From positions 4,934,704 through 4,998,703 of the forward strand of contig NC_045139.1 in NCBI RefSeq assembly GCF_008831285.2: a stretch of DNA of 64,000 nt, written 5' to 3'. The notes under the pieces were generated by a model. That model was not told where the DNA came from and did not search any database. It was given only the letters and a program-made list of their open reading frames with translations. The stretch comes from Nymphaea colorata (taxonomy: Eukaryota > Streptophyta > Magnoliopsida > Nymphaeales > Nymphaeaceae). Shown here one piece after another: positions 1 through 10,960 of the stretch (positions within the stretch are counted from its first letter, which is position 1; every line of letters starts with the position of its first letter). A program made the position numbers and the translations under genes.

Positions 1-59
1 ACCCTATTGCAAAACTATATCGTAGTTTAGAACCTGAACCAGTTTTGGGCCCAATATCT

Positions 60-520
60 ATTGAAAGTGTATCAATCCGAATAACCCGCAAGGAAGAAAA
101 AGCTCTAGCTTGACTCGACTAATGAAATCTCAAACTCGACTTGACTCAAGCTTGAAAATAGCTCGACGGAAGCAGCTCGAGTTCGACTCGATTAAAGCTT
201 GACAAACTCGTTTGAATAAAATTGATATTCATCATTACGTGTTGAGCTCGAGTTTGACTCGATTAGAGCTCGACAAACTCATAAACTCGTTTGAATATAT
301 CGACTTGATTAAGGCTCAACAAACTCTATTAAGGTTTGAGCTCAACTCGACAGTTACGTGTTGAGCTCGAACTCAACTCGATTATCTAAACGAGCCGACT
401 TATGAACTCGAGTTCGACCCGTTAAGCAAATGACTCTGCTCGAACTCAGCTTTAACAAGTTGGAGCTAGTCGAGCTCGAGTAGCTCGACCTCTTGTTCAC
501 CCGTATTGAAGAGTAGTGAG
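60..520. repeat. TCGAG-rich degenerate repeat block
   Basis: The stretch is built of imperfect short words such as GAGCTCGA, GACTCGATT and AACTCGTTTGA repeated on both strands. No open frame of note runs through it. The same word set returns at 1264-1573, 2055-2620 and 57826-58228. The last of these has TAGGGCTG-like ends, so this block is probably a decayed copy of the same non-autonomous hAT-like element. That family assignment is inference. Confidence 0.55.
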
Positions 521-899
521 TTTAGTGAGAACTAAAAAGAGGGATCCATTTATTGTTTGGATCAAGTGCAAAGGGACCCCTTAGCACATCATTAAAAGTA
601 TCGTTTTATTTGGGTATGAAAGCATAACCGAAACAAGTCCCGGACCTGGTTCTCTAACGCTTGGCCCGATCCAGCCTTCGTTCCCGAAGGAATCTCCCGC
701 GGGTCCACAAATCCGGGGAGCGGAAAGTGGGTCCAACAATATCCCCACATGCCCTAAGATCAAGTTTCAATTTTGACAGCGACACTCTCGTTTTCTCATA
801 TTTTGCTGTCCCACGTTCATTTGTTTTCTAAAGTTATTATTGAATTATCCAATTAATTAATATCGTATATGGCAGGCCGAAGCGACTAAGCCCTTCATT

Positions 900-1079
900 A
901 GGGGCGAAGCCATAATTTTTTAATAAAGAAAACTTAATTAAAGTTTTAAAATTTTGACTAGAATAGAAATATCAATTTTCAATTTTTTATATAAAACAAA
1001 TGAAATTTTCTAAATATGTAATTTTTTTTAAAAGAATTGAGGTCAAGGTCCATGTGGGCCCTACCTTGGCTCTGCCCCT
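900..1079. mobile_element. small MITE with AGGGGC termini
   Basis: An AT-rich 180-bp core is bounded by AGGGGCGAAGCCA on the left and TGGCTCTGCCCCT on the right, which are inverted copies with a few mismatches. No coding capacity. A clear target-site duplication was not found. A related pair of ends bounds 9489-9637. Confidence 0.5.
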
Positions 1080-1263
1080 GCTCTTTCACCTTCTCTTAAG
1101 GGTTAGCGACAAAAAAGTAAAACCCATTGAGATCAAATTCCCAGCTAATTTACATGTCTACGAAGAAATCCTTGATTAATAATAAAAGGCACATCCAAGA
1201 GATTCATTTTGAGATTTAAATGTTATGGGTGGCACCAATGTAGTTTCCCGTTGTATGACTCTT

Positions 1264-1573
1264 CAAAAAAATTTGGCTCGTACTCGACTCGTTTATAAAC
1301 AATCCAAGTTTGAGCTGACAATGATATTAGAAATAATAAACGAGTGAGTTCGAATTTCAGAAACTCAACTTGCTTATGTTGTTAACACCTAAACTATTTA
1401 AATAGGTTAAAAGAGTCGAGTTCAAGCTCGATTTTGTGTAGTTGAGTCAAGCTCGAGCTTATTATAAAAAGCTCGAGTTTAGTTCAAGCCGAGCTCAAGC
1501 TCATGCTTTTTGAGCCGAGTCGTGCTCGAGCTGGCCAAGCTCGGGTTCGACTCGGCTCATGTGCAGCCCTAAA
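1264..1573. repeat. TCGAG-rich repeat, second copy
   Basis: Same word composition as 60-520, ending in a GCAGCCCTA motif that resembles the terminus of the copy at 57826-58228. It looks like a truncated member of that family. Confidence 0.5.
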
Positions 1574-1616
1574 TGCAAGCTCCCAAACTACACTATATTA
1601 GAGGAGGAGATTCATT

Positions 1617-1872
1617 TAAAATCTCAGTTTGAGCTTGTTTTTTGTTATTAATTTTTCAAATAAAGCTTATTAAAAGTTGTGCATTTCATAAACTTATACT
1701 TTTTTATGTAGTGTTGTAAAAATTAGTTTTGAAATGAGTGAATTGATTAATACAACAATTCAACTGAATTTATCATATGGCCCTAAGAAAATCTCAGTTT
1801 GAGCTTGTTTTTTGTTATTAATTTTTCATATAAAGCTTATCAAAAAGTTGTGCCTTTCATAAACTTATACTT
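1617..1872 (+). repeat. direct repeat pair, about 85 bp
   Basis: The segments 1617-1701 and 1787-1872 are near-identical direct copies (both begin AAAATCTCAGTTTGAGC and run to a CATAAACTTATACTT end), separated by about 85 bp. No gene is visible here. Confidence 0.7.
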
Positions 1873-2054
1873 CTTAAAAAAAATTGCCAAAATGCTCTTA
1901 TTTTTTAAATGGGATACTCTCCCTCGATATGGACAAACACAAAAGTGAAACATTTTATGTAGAAAATTATCGAAATGTTTATTATAAAATGTAAGAATAT
2001 GTTGATGGAAAGCTTCTTCAATCAAATGGCAATATGTAAAAGTACTATATATTT

Positions 2055-2620
2055 TTTTTTAGAGGTTTTGTGCTCGACTAGTTTATAAACGAGCCCATAT
2101 CATGCTTACAAAACATTAGAAATGATAAATGGGTCGAATTTGAGTTGAGTTTTATGAACTTGATTTGTTTATACTCAACTCGACTCGCAAGCTAGTACTC
2201 CATATAATATTGTCAAAATCGATTTCACAAGTTATACTAATTAATACGAGTTAATGCTTAAGCGAGTTAACGCTAAACGAGTTAATGGCTAAAGGAGTTA
2301 AATGAATTAAACAACTCAAATTAGTGCTTGAAATTGTGAAGTCGAGTCGAGCTTGAGCTTGCTATAAAGAGCTTGAGTGGAGTTTGAGCTGAGTTAGAGC
2401 TGGAGCTCAAGTTTTTGAGTCGAGTTGAACTTGAGCTTAAGTTTTTGAGTCGAGTTTGAGCTTGAGCTGACCAAGCTCGGGCTCTAATGGACTAGTGTAT
2501 TAATGTACATAAATTTTTGAGTCTAAGCTAGGGCTGTAATGGACTAGTGTATTAATGTACATTAATTTTTGAGTCGAGTTGAGCTTGAACTCACTAAGCT
2601 AAGCTGGGCTCTAATGGTAG
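2055..2620. repeat. TCGAG-rich repeat, third copy, with internal tandem duplication
   Basis: Again rich in GAGTTCGAG/GAGTCGAG words. Inside it, a segment of about 50 bp containing ATGGACTAGTGTATTAATG occurs twice in tandem (about 2487-2532 and 2538-2583). No open frame of interest. Confidence 0.55.
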
Positions 2621-2933
2621 TGTGCATTTGAAATCGACGGTCAAATGGATCAACTATTTAGAAAAAAAAAAACGTACCTTAAGTTGAAAATCTTAGTTTG
2701 AGCGCTTATTTTAAATTTTATAAAAAATTTATTTTTCGCAAAAAAAGTATTAGATAAAATTCGTAAAGTAGCCCGGAAAAACGAAGTTTCCCTAAATATT
2801 TCTGACGGACATTGACAACGATTTGGTGTCATGCGTCAAAGTGGGCCTGCGACACGATCCGGACAAGAGCATCTGCTGCTTCATCGCCCTCTTCGCGGCG
2901 GTCGCCCTGCGGAATAGCGGAAGAGGAAGAAGA

Positions 2934-2990
2934 AGAAGAAGCAGGGAGCAGAGAGAGAGGGAGTGGGAGAGGGAGAGAGAGAGAGAGAGG
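2934..2990 (+). promoter_or_regulatory. purine (GA/GAA) leader tract before the zinc-finger start codon
   Basis: A run of GAAGAAGAA followed by (GA)n ends directly at the ATG at 2991. GA-rich leaders and GAGA elements are common in plant 5' UTRs and core promoters; a regulatory role here is inferred only from position. Confidence 0.4.
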
Positions 2991-5900
2991 ATGATCAAGA
3001 GACGGTTTTACAGGGTAGAGCATGGGGAGGGAGACGCTCCTTCCTCTGCTGCTTCTTCCTCTTCTTCTTTTGCCACCTCTTCAGACGAAGAAGAAGCAGG
3101 AAAAGAAGAATGGGAGACGGAAGAGCATGATGAGGGTAGCGAGGACATTAATGAGGAAGATGGTGGTGGCGATGAAAAAGTAAGAGGAGAGCCTGAAGAA
3201 TCGGGGCCCCAATCAGGGTATGAGAGTGAAGAAAGCTCCGGCAATGAGATTGATTGCAATCCTTCAGGTTTGCGAACCGTTGGACCCCCTTCCTTCTCCC
3301 TCTGTTTGGATTTTTATCGTGCTGTTGGTTTTCTTGGTCTAGTTTGATACCTAGTTTCTGAAAGGATATTTTTAGTCTGTAAATGCTAAGAAATTTCATC
3401 TCCACATCCAGCATAAGGCAGACAATCAGCTGAGTTTAGCTCAAGCTGATTTTTTTCTTTGGGTAAATATGGTGCAATATACTACAATAACTTCCGGTGC
3501 CCGTGATAAATTTTCTGTTCAATGAGTTGCATTTCTTCCATTGTGTTTGTTGTTTGAACGGATTAAAGATTGATTGGTTGCACCAAGTCCTTCAGGGAAA
3601 TCGGAAATGTTGGTATATTGGAATTTGGATTATCCTCTCTACAAGGCAAAATCCTGTATTTTCTCGTCTTTTCCACTTATTCAATTTGTGATGCCAATAA
3701 GGCTGTTAAGGGACCCGTCGTATAAGAGCGACTTTGGTGATCAGTTTTCATACAGAAGAGTCTTTGTGTTTTTCTCACATTGCAATCTTGTGTATATCTG
3801 GCTTGTTTCAGTTGGTTAGTCTTACATTATTTAACGCATTGGATGGCAGTGCCAAATTGGCAAATAGTTTTATGTTTGATAGTTGTTGGACATTTTACAA
3901 TCGATGCATTCAGTTGTTGGTAGCTTCACTTTTATACATTGTGCAAATGTACTTCACGGAGGCCAGCCAAGTTAAATGCTAAAGGTTCCATGGTTATGTG
4001 AATTTGGTGGCCCTGAGGATATGCTCTTAGTGTCGTTTTGGATACAATTTCAGTAATTAAGAAGCACCAGATTTGATTGACATACTCTCAAATAGGGTAC
4101 ATTTGACAGTTTGTAATATCTTGATGGTCTTTTATCCTATGAGCATTTTCTCCAATTTGACAAGATAAATTACGCATCGTCTTAGCTGCAGGGAAGTTGC
4201 ACTGTTCATATGATAGGCCACAGAAGAAAATTTGAAGATCACAATTTGAGTCTGGGGTTCTGTTATCAGCCACTTGTCTTGTGAAGTTGAAGCATGTCTC
4301 ACTCTAACCTGAGTTTTGGAGACAGCTTTCGGAAGAGCTGAAAAAGATACTTTTATCTTTGAGGAGTCTCATGAGCTTTCCTGCCAGATGGAGGGCCATT
4401 GCTCTGAGATCAGTCTAAACTATCTTACTGTCCCCATGGTTCTATGAAAGTATTGTTGCGTTCAAAACTTTTTCATCATTTTAGCAAAACAAAGAACAAT
4501 AACTTTATTGTCTGTAACAACAGGTGATACAAAATATAGAGAAAATCGCCACGTGACATACATTGTAACAACTGGAGCTTCAGTAATTCCAGATACTCAA
4601 AAATTGTGACTGAGGGGGTGAAGGAGCAGTGACTTGAAGACACTTAAGTAAAATTTTGCTGACTGAAACTAAGTTCCAATGTATATTAATAAAAAGATTG
4701 GATTTTAGCTGCAGCAAAAAGCAGATTTTCAGTTGGAAAACATTATATCCATTTTTGAGTGATTTGGAATAAGACCAAATTTAACGAGCACAATGTGAAC
4801 GTAGTTTGGATCTGACGAGGGCCTGCAGATGTTGGAGTTTGTTAGAGGATGTCTTGGCACCTTGAAGATATCATTCATCTAACTCATGCATCCAGTGAAT
4901 TTAAAACACTTGATTATTGCTGAATTGAGTCAATTCAGTTCAAAATGAATATGAGAAGTATCCCCACCATGTGACCAGTGGATAGAATTTTTTAGTACTA
5001 TTTTGTTGATATCAGTAAGCCTGTTATAAGTCTATGAAGATCCTTAATTCCTTATGTGGCTAGATTTTGGTGTCTTTCATCTCTATCAATATTGAACATC
5101 AAGTTGCATTTGTCTTTTATCTGCTGTTTGACTTGTCTGACACCATGGGTTCTGTAGGAGGATTTAGAAAAAGAAGGTTTTCCGTTGGGCAATTTGTACT
5201 TGCTCCTATCATAACTTGCTTCACGGACATTGGTCAGGTCATTGTTTTGTTGTTTCTGTTTATCCAACAATCAACCTGATTCCATAATCCAGATCCATTT
5301 AGGCAGGTCTGGTACCGATCTGGTTTTTGGAATATTTCTGCATGGATTATGTACCCAAATGAAGCCTAACTAAAATGCAAGCCCTTTACTCTGTTTTGCA
5401 TGTAAATTTAGGATCTTAACTCTTAAGCAACTAAAGCCTGGTTTGGCTTTTGAAAATCAAATCCAAGTCCAAGCCTGATCATGCCAAATTCAGGAAATTG
5501 TGGCATCAAGTTATATGTTTTCAGTGAGTTCACTATTGATGTCCTAGAAAGCTCGTAATTTGCTAAAAATATTAATGCATATTTAAATAATTAATATGAG
5601 ACATTGGACATTAAGACAAGATCTCTCTTCAACCCTCCATCCATGATGACGCTTTGATTGATCAAATTGTCAGGTTCTGTTTATTAAATTATTGTGGCAC
5701 TGGAATCAGAACCTTATTCCATATTGTACGAAATTTTCTAGATTTTTTATTTTCTAAGAATCACTTTCTTTGGTGCTGTCACTATATGTGATGATGAGAT
5801 GGTTTAGTATCTTCGAACTTCAAATTTAATCATTGTCTGAACAGTTTGTTTATATGGTGAGCACATTCTCTATTTCACTTGCATGCATGCATGGCTTTTG

Positions 5901-7487
5901 TTTTATTCTTGTCGTTTCGTTTCACAGCATGGCTTGCCATCTAATTTTGGCCGTTAAAAAAAGAAAAAATTGCAGTTGTTCAATGTACAATCTATTGTTA
6001 GACCATGAGTTTGGCTTTTTTACTAGCGAAGTATACTCTCTCAATGCTGTTTATCGTGGAAAGCAGAGCACAACTGAGTTTGGGTAGGCTTGCCTTCATT
6101 GCGGGGTACAAGTACAACATGTTATTTCTTCTGCATCATACTAATATTGTGCTGGGTTGCTTTTGGCAGCTGTCACAGTTTCTTGCGTCTGAAGGCCAAT
6201 GTGCCTCAGTTTACTTTTGTTTTGTAATATAGTCATTTCCAAATGTAGGTTTTATGATGAATGAGGAACACGGTAATGTTGATTTACTTTTGTTTTGTAA
6301 TACTGTCAACTCCAAATGTAGGTGCTATGATGAATGGAGAACAAGATAATGCTGATGGGAGGAGTAAGCATGCTTCGATCGTGGATGAAGAGAGTGAGAA
6401 GGGGATTCCTGGAGCCAGCCAAATGGTTCCTATGGCTTTGGCAAGTTCTTGCAGTACCGCAAGCCCTCCACAACCTGAGCTTCTTGATTGTGTCATAAGG
6501 CTTAAATCTGTCTTCAAATGCAAGCTGTGTCCCAGAATAATATGTTTGTCTGAGGAGACAATGAGGACACACCTTAAGTCAAAGGTAATGGGTCTGTGGT
6601 TATGTATATATAGTTGCTGAATTAATAACTATAAAGCTTGGAATTTGTGCCTTTCAGCTCTTTCTTTCTTACTCTATGGTGGCAATATTCGCATTTGTAA
6701 CAACAAGATTCTTTCCAGGTTGCTCTTTGAGTGGGCTCTAGTGAACCAGGTGTGGTTCTCTAGGCTTCTCTAAGTAAACATACAGAACCATGGTGCAGGA
6801 GGCTTCAAAATTTGCACATTTAGTTGCTTTGGTTGTTGAAAAGCTATTTTTCTGTGGTTCTATCTTTGGCTTCAGACCTTTAGAATATATCTGACATCAT
6901 GCTTTGGTTGTTGAAAAGCTATTTGACCTTGTGAAATGAACATTTCCTCGATCAAAGGGATGAAGATGCATGCTTGACGCTTCCTTTTCAGTAGTTTTTT
7001 TCTAACCACAAGATGAGTCTCATGAACATGTCACATTTTGGCCTCAGAGACATGGTCGTTCTGAGAAATTATTTAAGGAGGGGAGGCTAAAGCTTGTGCT
7101 GAATGATGATGGTGAAATTGTGGAAGAAACAGAGACCCATGCAGAGAGACATGCTCGCACGGTTGTTGCTGCACAGGTAATACAGATTCTCGAAGAAAGA
7201 AATTACTGTGTTTGATCGTTGTATGACGTATATATTAAAATTTCATATGCATCACCCTATTCAGAATGCAGCTAATCAAAAGAACAAGAATCGAGGGCGC
7301 CAAAGACAGAGAAATAGAAGCAGGAAAAAGGTAACATGATCTCCTTCTCGCTTACTTCCTATATAGTGAACTACAGTAGGAGTTGACCAAGTATTATGTC
7401 CAGAAATTGATGAAGAAAGGAATTCAAGAGGTCAAAGAAAAGACCAAAGCATCGTCAGGGAAGAAGAGACAGAAGACTGGGGATTAG
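2991..7487 (+). CDS. C2H2-type zinc-finger nuclear protein (5 exons)
   Basis: I assign exons 2991-3267, 6322-6584, 7048-7176, 7265-7330 and 7404-7487; all junctions are GT-AG and the phases join to 272 codons. The N-terminus (MIKRRFYRVEHG) is followed by a Ser/Glu/Asp-rich acidic stretch (about residues 15-92). A single zinc finger follows, starting FKCKLCPR near residue 157, with Cys-x2-Cys in exon 2 and a His-x5-His pair split over the exon 2/3 junction. The tail (about residues 205-271) is Lys/Arg-rich and looks like a nuclear or nucleolar targeting and RNA-binding tail. The single finger with long His spacing resembles the JAZ/ZNF593-like class tied to RNA and ribosome biology, but I do not recognise a named orthologue. 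The start at 2991 is preferred because an upstream in-frame ORF (from 2823) begins in repetitive leader. Intron 1 is 3.05 kb. Confidence 0.82.
3268..6321 (+). other. intron 1 of the zinc-finger gene, no gene seen
   Basis: AT-rich single-copy-looking DNA. Only short scattered open frames occur, none with recognisable domains. The last 110 bp carry the tandem duplication described at 6210-6355. Confidence 0.6.
6210..6355 (+). repeat. 73-bp tandem duplication spanning a splice acceptor
   Basis: Two copies (6210-6282, 6283-6355) each contain TCCAAATGTAG followed by a TATGATGAATG-like exon start. The downstream AG (6320-6321) gives the open frame of exon 2; the upstream AG (6247-6248) would shift the frame and meet a stop. 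The duplication therefore doubled the intron-1 acceptor. Confidence 0.75.
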
Positions 7488-9488
7488 AGATTACAAATGG
7501 TCAACACGGAGAACTTTTCTTTCTTAACAGTTACTCTGTGTATCCTAAGCTTGTTACAGAACAAGCTATTCTTGAAAAGCAGGTTTCGAGGATATGATAT
7601 ATTAAGCTTGGCCAGCTGCATCAGCTGTTCTTTATGAAAACAGCCTCTTTATGGATTCTTCAAATATGAGAGTGAGTGTTGTACCTCCTTTAAACGGTAT
7701 GCCTATGGCCTCTACATGGTCATACTAACTGATGACACTTTTGGATCTTGATCAGAATATTTTTGGGATACCTGCGTGACTGACAACCCTACGAAAAGCA
7801 ATTTATTGGGTTGTAAGTTCCTTGAGTCAATATATGGGTTCAACAAGTGCTTGTCATGAGTCCAAACATGGCCTGAACATTGGGGGTTCTTGTTGCAGGA
7901 TTAATAGATATCTGTACTTCAATAGTCTAAAAATCTAGTGGTTATCAGTTCAATATTTTTATCTACATTACCTAACAAACTGAGATGAGTTTATGCATCT
8001 TGCAATTTAAGTAGTTCAATTTAAAATTTTATATACTTGTATTCCTGCTTCTCTGTGTCTTTGGCTTTGAAAGTTATGCAAGTATTTAAGTCCTATTTCA
8101 GTAACTTGCTTCAAGCGAGAAAGCTTTCTCAATTATAGACTTTCTATGTCACAATATAGTATAACTTCCGGAACAAAATTCTTCTCCTTCGGGTGATGAT
8201 AAGTATTGATGATATTAGACTGCCAAAATGGTCTAGTATGTGCTACAAAGCAATGACAACTAAATTGCGGCTGTTTCTCAAATGTTCACCCTCTCTCCTT
8301 GAGTCGGCAACAACTCTGCTGTATGATCGAGTGGTTTCTGACAACTCCACGACACCATTCTATCTAGGTTGGAAATGCCTAGTTTTGTTGTGCAGTTCAA
8401 TAGCTTGAAAGAGTCTTTAAAAGCTGAAGATTTCCAAATTCTCTGGTAGCTTACTTTTTATTTATTGGTACTTCATAACCATGTCTACCGGAACCAATCT
8501 CCTGTTCATTCACTGCACCTGTTAAATCTGGTTTTTCCTTTTCGTTTTTTCTATTTTGATATTATCACATCTTCTGGGTGCACAAGGGAATACAACCCAT
8601 CACTTGGAAAAGAGCCTGAATTCTCCCCTTCCCATTTCTTTTTGCTTGTACGGTCTTGGGCTATGTCGGAGACGGCACCCTTGAACTTAAGACACCATGA
8701 TCAACCACTTAAGATGGATAGACATAGCATCTACAGGAATTGAACTAGAAGCGACATATTTTTTCATGTGCCCTTAGCCCGACCACCTATATGCTCCTGA
8801 CCAGCTTCTCTATGTCCTTATCTACCTCTTTGTATATGGAAAATTGGGAAATGAATCATGTTTTTTTTATCAGAATAGGTTGGACCAACTTAATTTTAAT
8901 ATGGGTTAGGTAAATCCTTGTTAGTTTATTTGAAACAACAAAAAATAACTATGCACGTTACCAGAATATTCATTGGAAAACATCCTTGAAGGACAGAATT
9001 ATAAATGGAAAAAAGTACTTTAAAAAGACAAATATGCCCCTCGGGCAGTGTGTTGTGGCTCAACATTGACGCTGCTCTAATCTTTGTAAGAAAGATAAAT
9101 GGAAAAAATAAGAGAACAAGTAAATGGGGGTGGAAGATGAAATTTAGCTTTTCCTATGGGGAAAATGAAATTTCGCCTCTTTATGTGCTCTTTCTTTTTT
9201 ATATATATAAAAAAAAAGAGGGTTTGTAGAAAAATGCAAACACCAAGATCTGCAGTTGGCTTAAGATCATCACCTGTGTGAAAGATGTTCTTTTTCGGTT
9301 TTCTCAAGTTCTTGGTAAGCTTATAAACAACCAGTGCACTGTTGTTTCACCATGCAAAGAGAAGAACCAGCTGAACAAAGTTATACGTAGGAGTGGAGTA
9401 AGGAATTTTTCATTGTTTAACAGTCAAATTATGTTTTTAAAATTTTAACGTAAGACCATGACCCTCAGACTCACCAACTATGATATGC
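7488..9488. other. intergenic and 3' flank of the zinc-finger gene
   Basis: AT-rich DNA with only short open frames. No domain, tRNA fold or element terminus could be supported. Confidence 0.5.
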
Positions 9489-9637
9489 AGGGGCGGAGGG
9501 AGGAGGGGGCCGCCTAGGCCATGGCCCCACCCTGGCCAATGAAAAAAATAAAAAATTTTAATTGTGTCATGTATTTTTTGGATTTGAATTCAATTGGCCT
9601 TACCCGGATCCAGAGGTTGGACTGTCGGCCCGCCCCT
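9489..9637. mobile_element. short MITE with AGGGGCGG/CCGCCCCT ends
   Basis: 149 bp bounded by AGGGGCGGAGG and GGCCCGCCCCT, an inverted pair. The terminus is shared in part with the MITE at 900-1079. No coding capacity. A minus-strand open frame across it (9514-9759) has no recognisable domain. Confidence 0.5.
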
Positions 9638-9839
9638 AAAGATGCATGCAACAATTGAACAACAATGACTGCCAATGCAATACCTTCCATCAACGTAAAA
9701 GCAAACCCATAGCAAGTTGCCAAACAACAAAACAATGAAGTCCAATATGACCAGCGCAAAAATAATTATATATGATGATAGCGATTTAACATAAACGCAC
9801 CAAAATAATTAGGACAAACAAACTGCTTTAACAAGCAGA

Positions 9840-10337
9840 TGCAAATGCATGACTAAAACTTAAAAACTTCGTCGCTAAAAAGAATCACTATATTGACATT
9901 AGCAACAGTTTATGGTTGCTTTAACGACAGTTTTATGATCTTGTGAGCAACAAGATTTTGTATTTTAACCATCTGACAACTATGCTCAATCTAATGTATT
10001 TGCTTGTTAAATTTAAATCGCTAAAAAAACACTTTAAGAAAAATTTTGTCGTTAAAAACAATTACTATTGGTATTAATGACAACTTATGGTTAGTGGAGG
10101 AAGTAGAAATCTTTGGCTACAAGGCATTGTTGTAGAAATTCTCATTTTTAAAGGGGCACAACATGCATAAGTAAGTAAATAGTTGTAAGACATCTATGTA
10201 AAAATAAATAAAAATTTTGTTACTTGTGGTGGGTTTAGTGACTATTGTGGTCGTTTTAGTAAAAAATTTTACAGTTCAGCAATCCATCAACTATCCAGCA
10301 TCTAGTAGCATTGACTTCTCTCTCTATCTCTTTTTCT

Positions 10338-10390
<53 letters not shown>

Positions 10391-10720
10391 ATGAATTATA
10401 TGTTGTTATAAGTTAGATGTTACCGGATGGGTAGTAAAAAAAAGTATATTGTTAAAAGAATCATCACTTGTTAAAAATATCTTGAAACATTATTGTACAA
10501 ATTTGTTTTTAGCAATAAGTTCTTAGTTACTAATTATCTGACAATATTTCAGCACACAACAAGACATAACTCCTGTCTATATTACGGAGTGATTAAAAAT
10601 AAAAAATTGTTATTTGAAAATAGTTGCCACAAAAGTTTTAACGATTACTTATAATCATTTTAATAAAATTTTATGGTATTTCCAAATTTTGATTGAGAGG
10701 AATTTTGTTTTGACCATCCA
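9840..10720. repeat. TCGCTAAAA-type repeats around a (TA)n tract
   Basis: Several copies of words such as GTCGCTAAAA, TTTAACGACAG and TTGTCGTTAAAA lie on both sides of a pure (TA)n run at 10341-10387. The words match the core of the inverted-repeat MITE at 30007-30222, so this is likely a larger or rearranged relative. No gene is present. Confidence 0.5.
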
Positions 10721-10960
10721 CAAAAATGTGGGGCATGTCCGAGTTTTTCTTTTTCAACTTCATAAATAAACCAGTTCATTTGGATTCAATACAACCGATA
10801 CATTCCGGTTCTCCTTGTCATTTTGTAAAACGATTCACCTCCGATACGATTGACTCCATCTGCGGCTAAAAGCGCGGGAAGCACGCCTCCCTTGTTTCTT
10901 TCCAACGGCAACTCCCTCTCAGCCTCTCTCTCCTTTCGGAATGTAAGACCCTGTTCTGCC

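Noticed and set aside
2823-2990. upstream extension of the zinc-finger frame
   Set aside because: Opens at a non-conserved site and reads through a GA-rich leader; the ATG at 2991 gives the plausible start MIKRRFYRVEHG.
8580-8770. possible tRNA-derived segment (GGAATTGAACTAG-like words)
   Set aside because: No cloverleaf could be drawn and no A/B box pair was convincing.
10850-10960. longer LIG6 N-terminus from 10850
   Set aside because: The frame there begins with TTG; the first ATG with good context is 10961.
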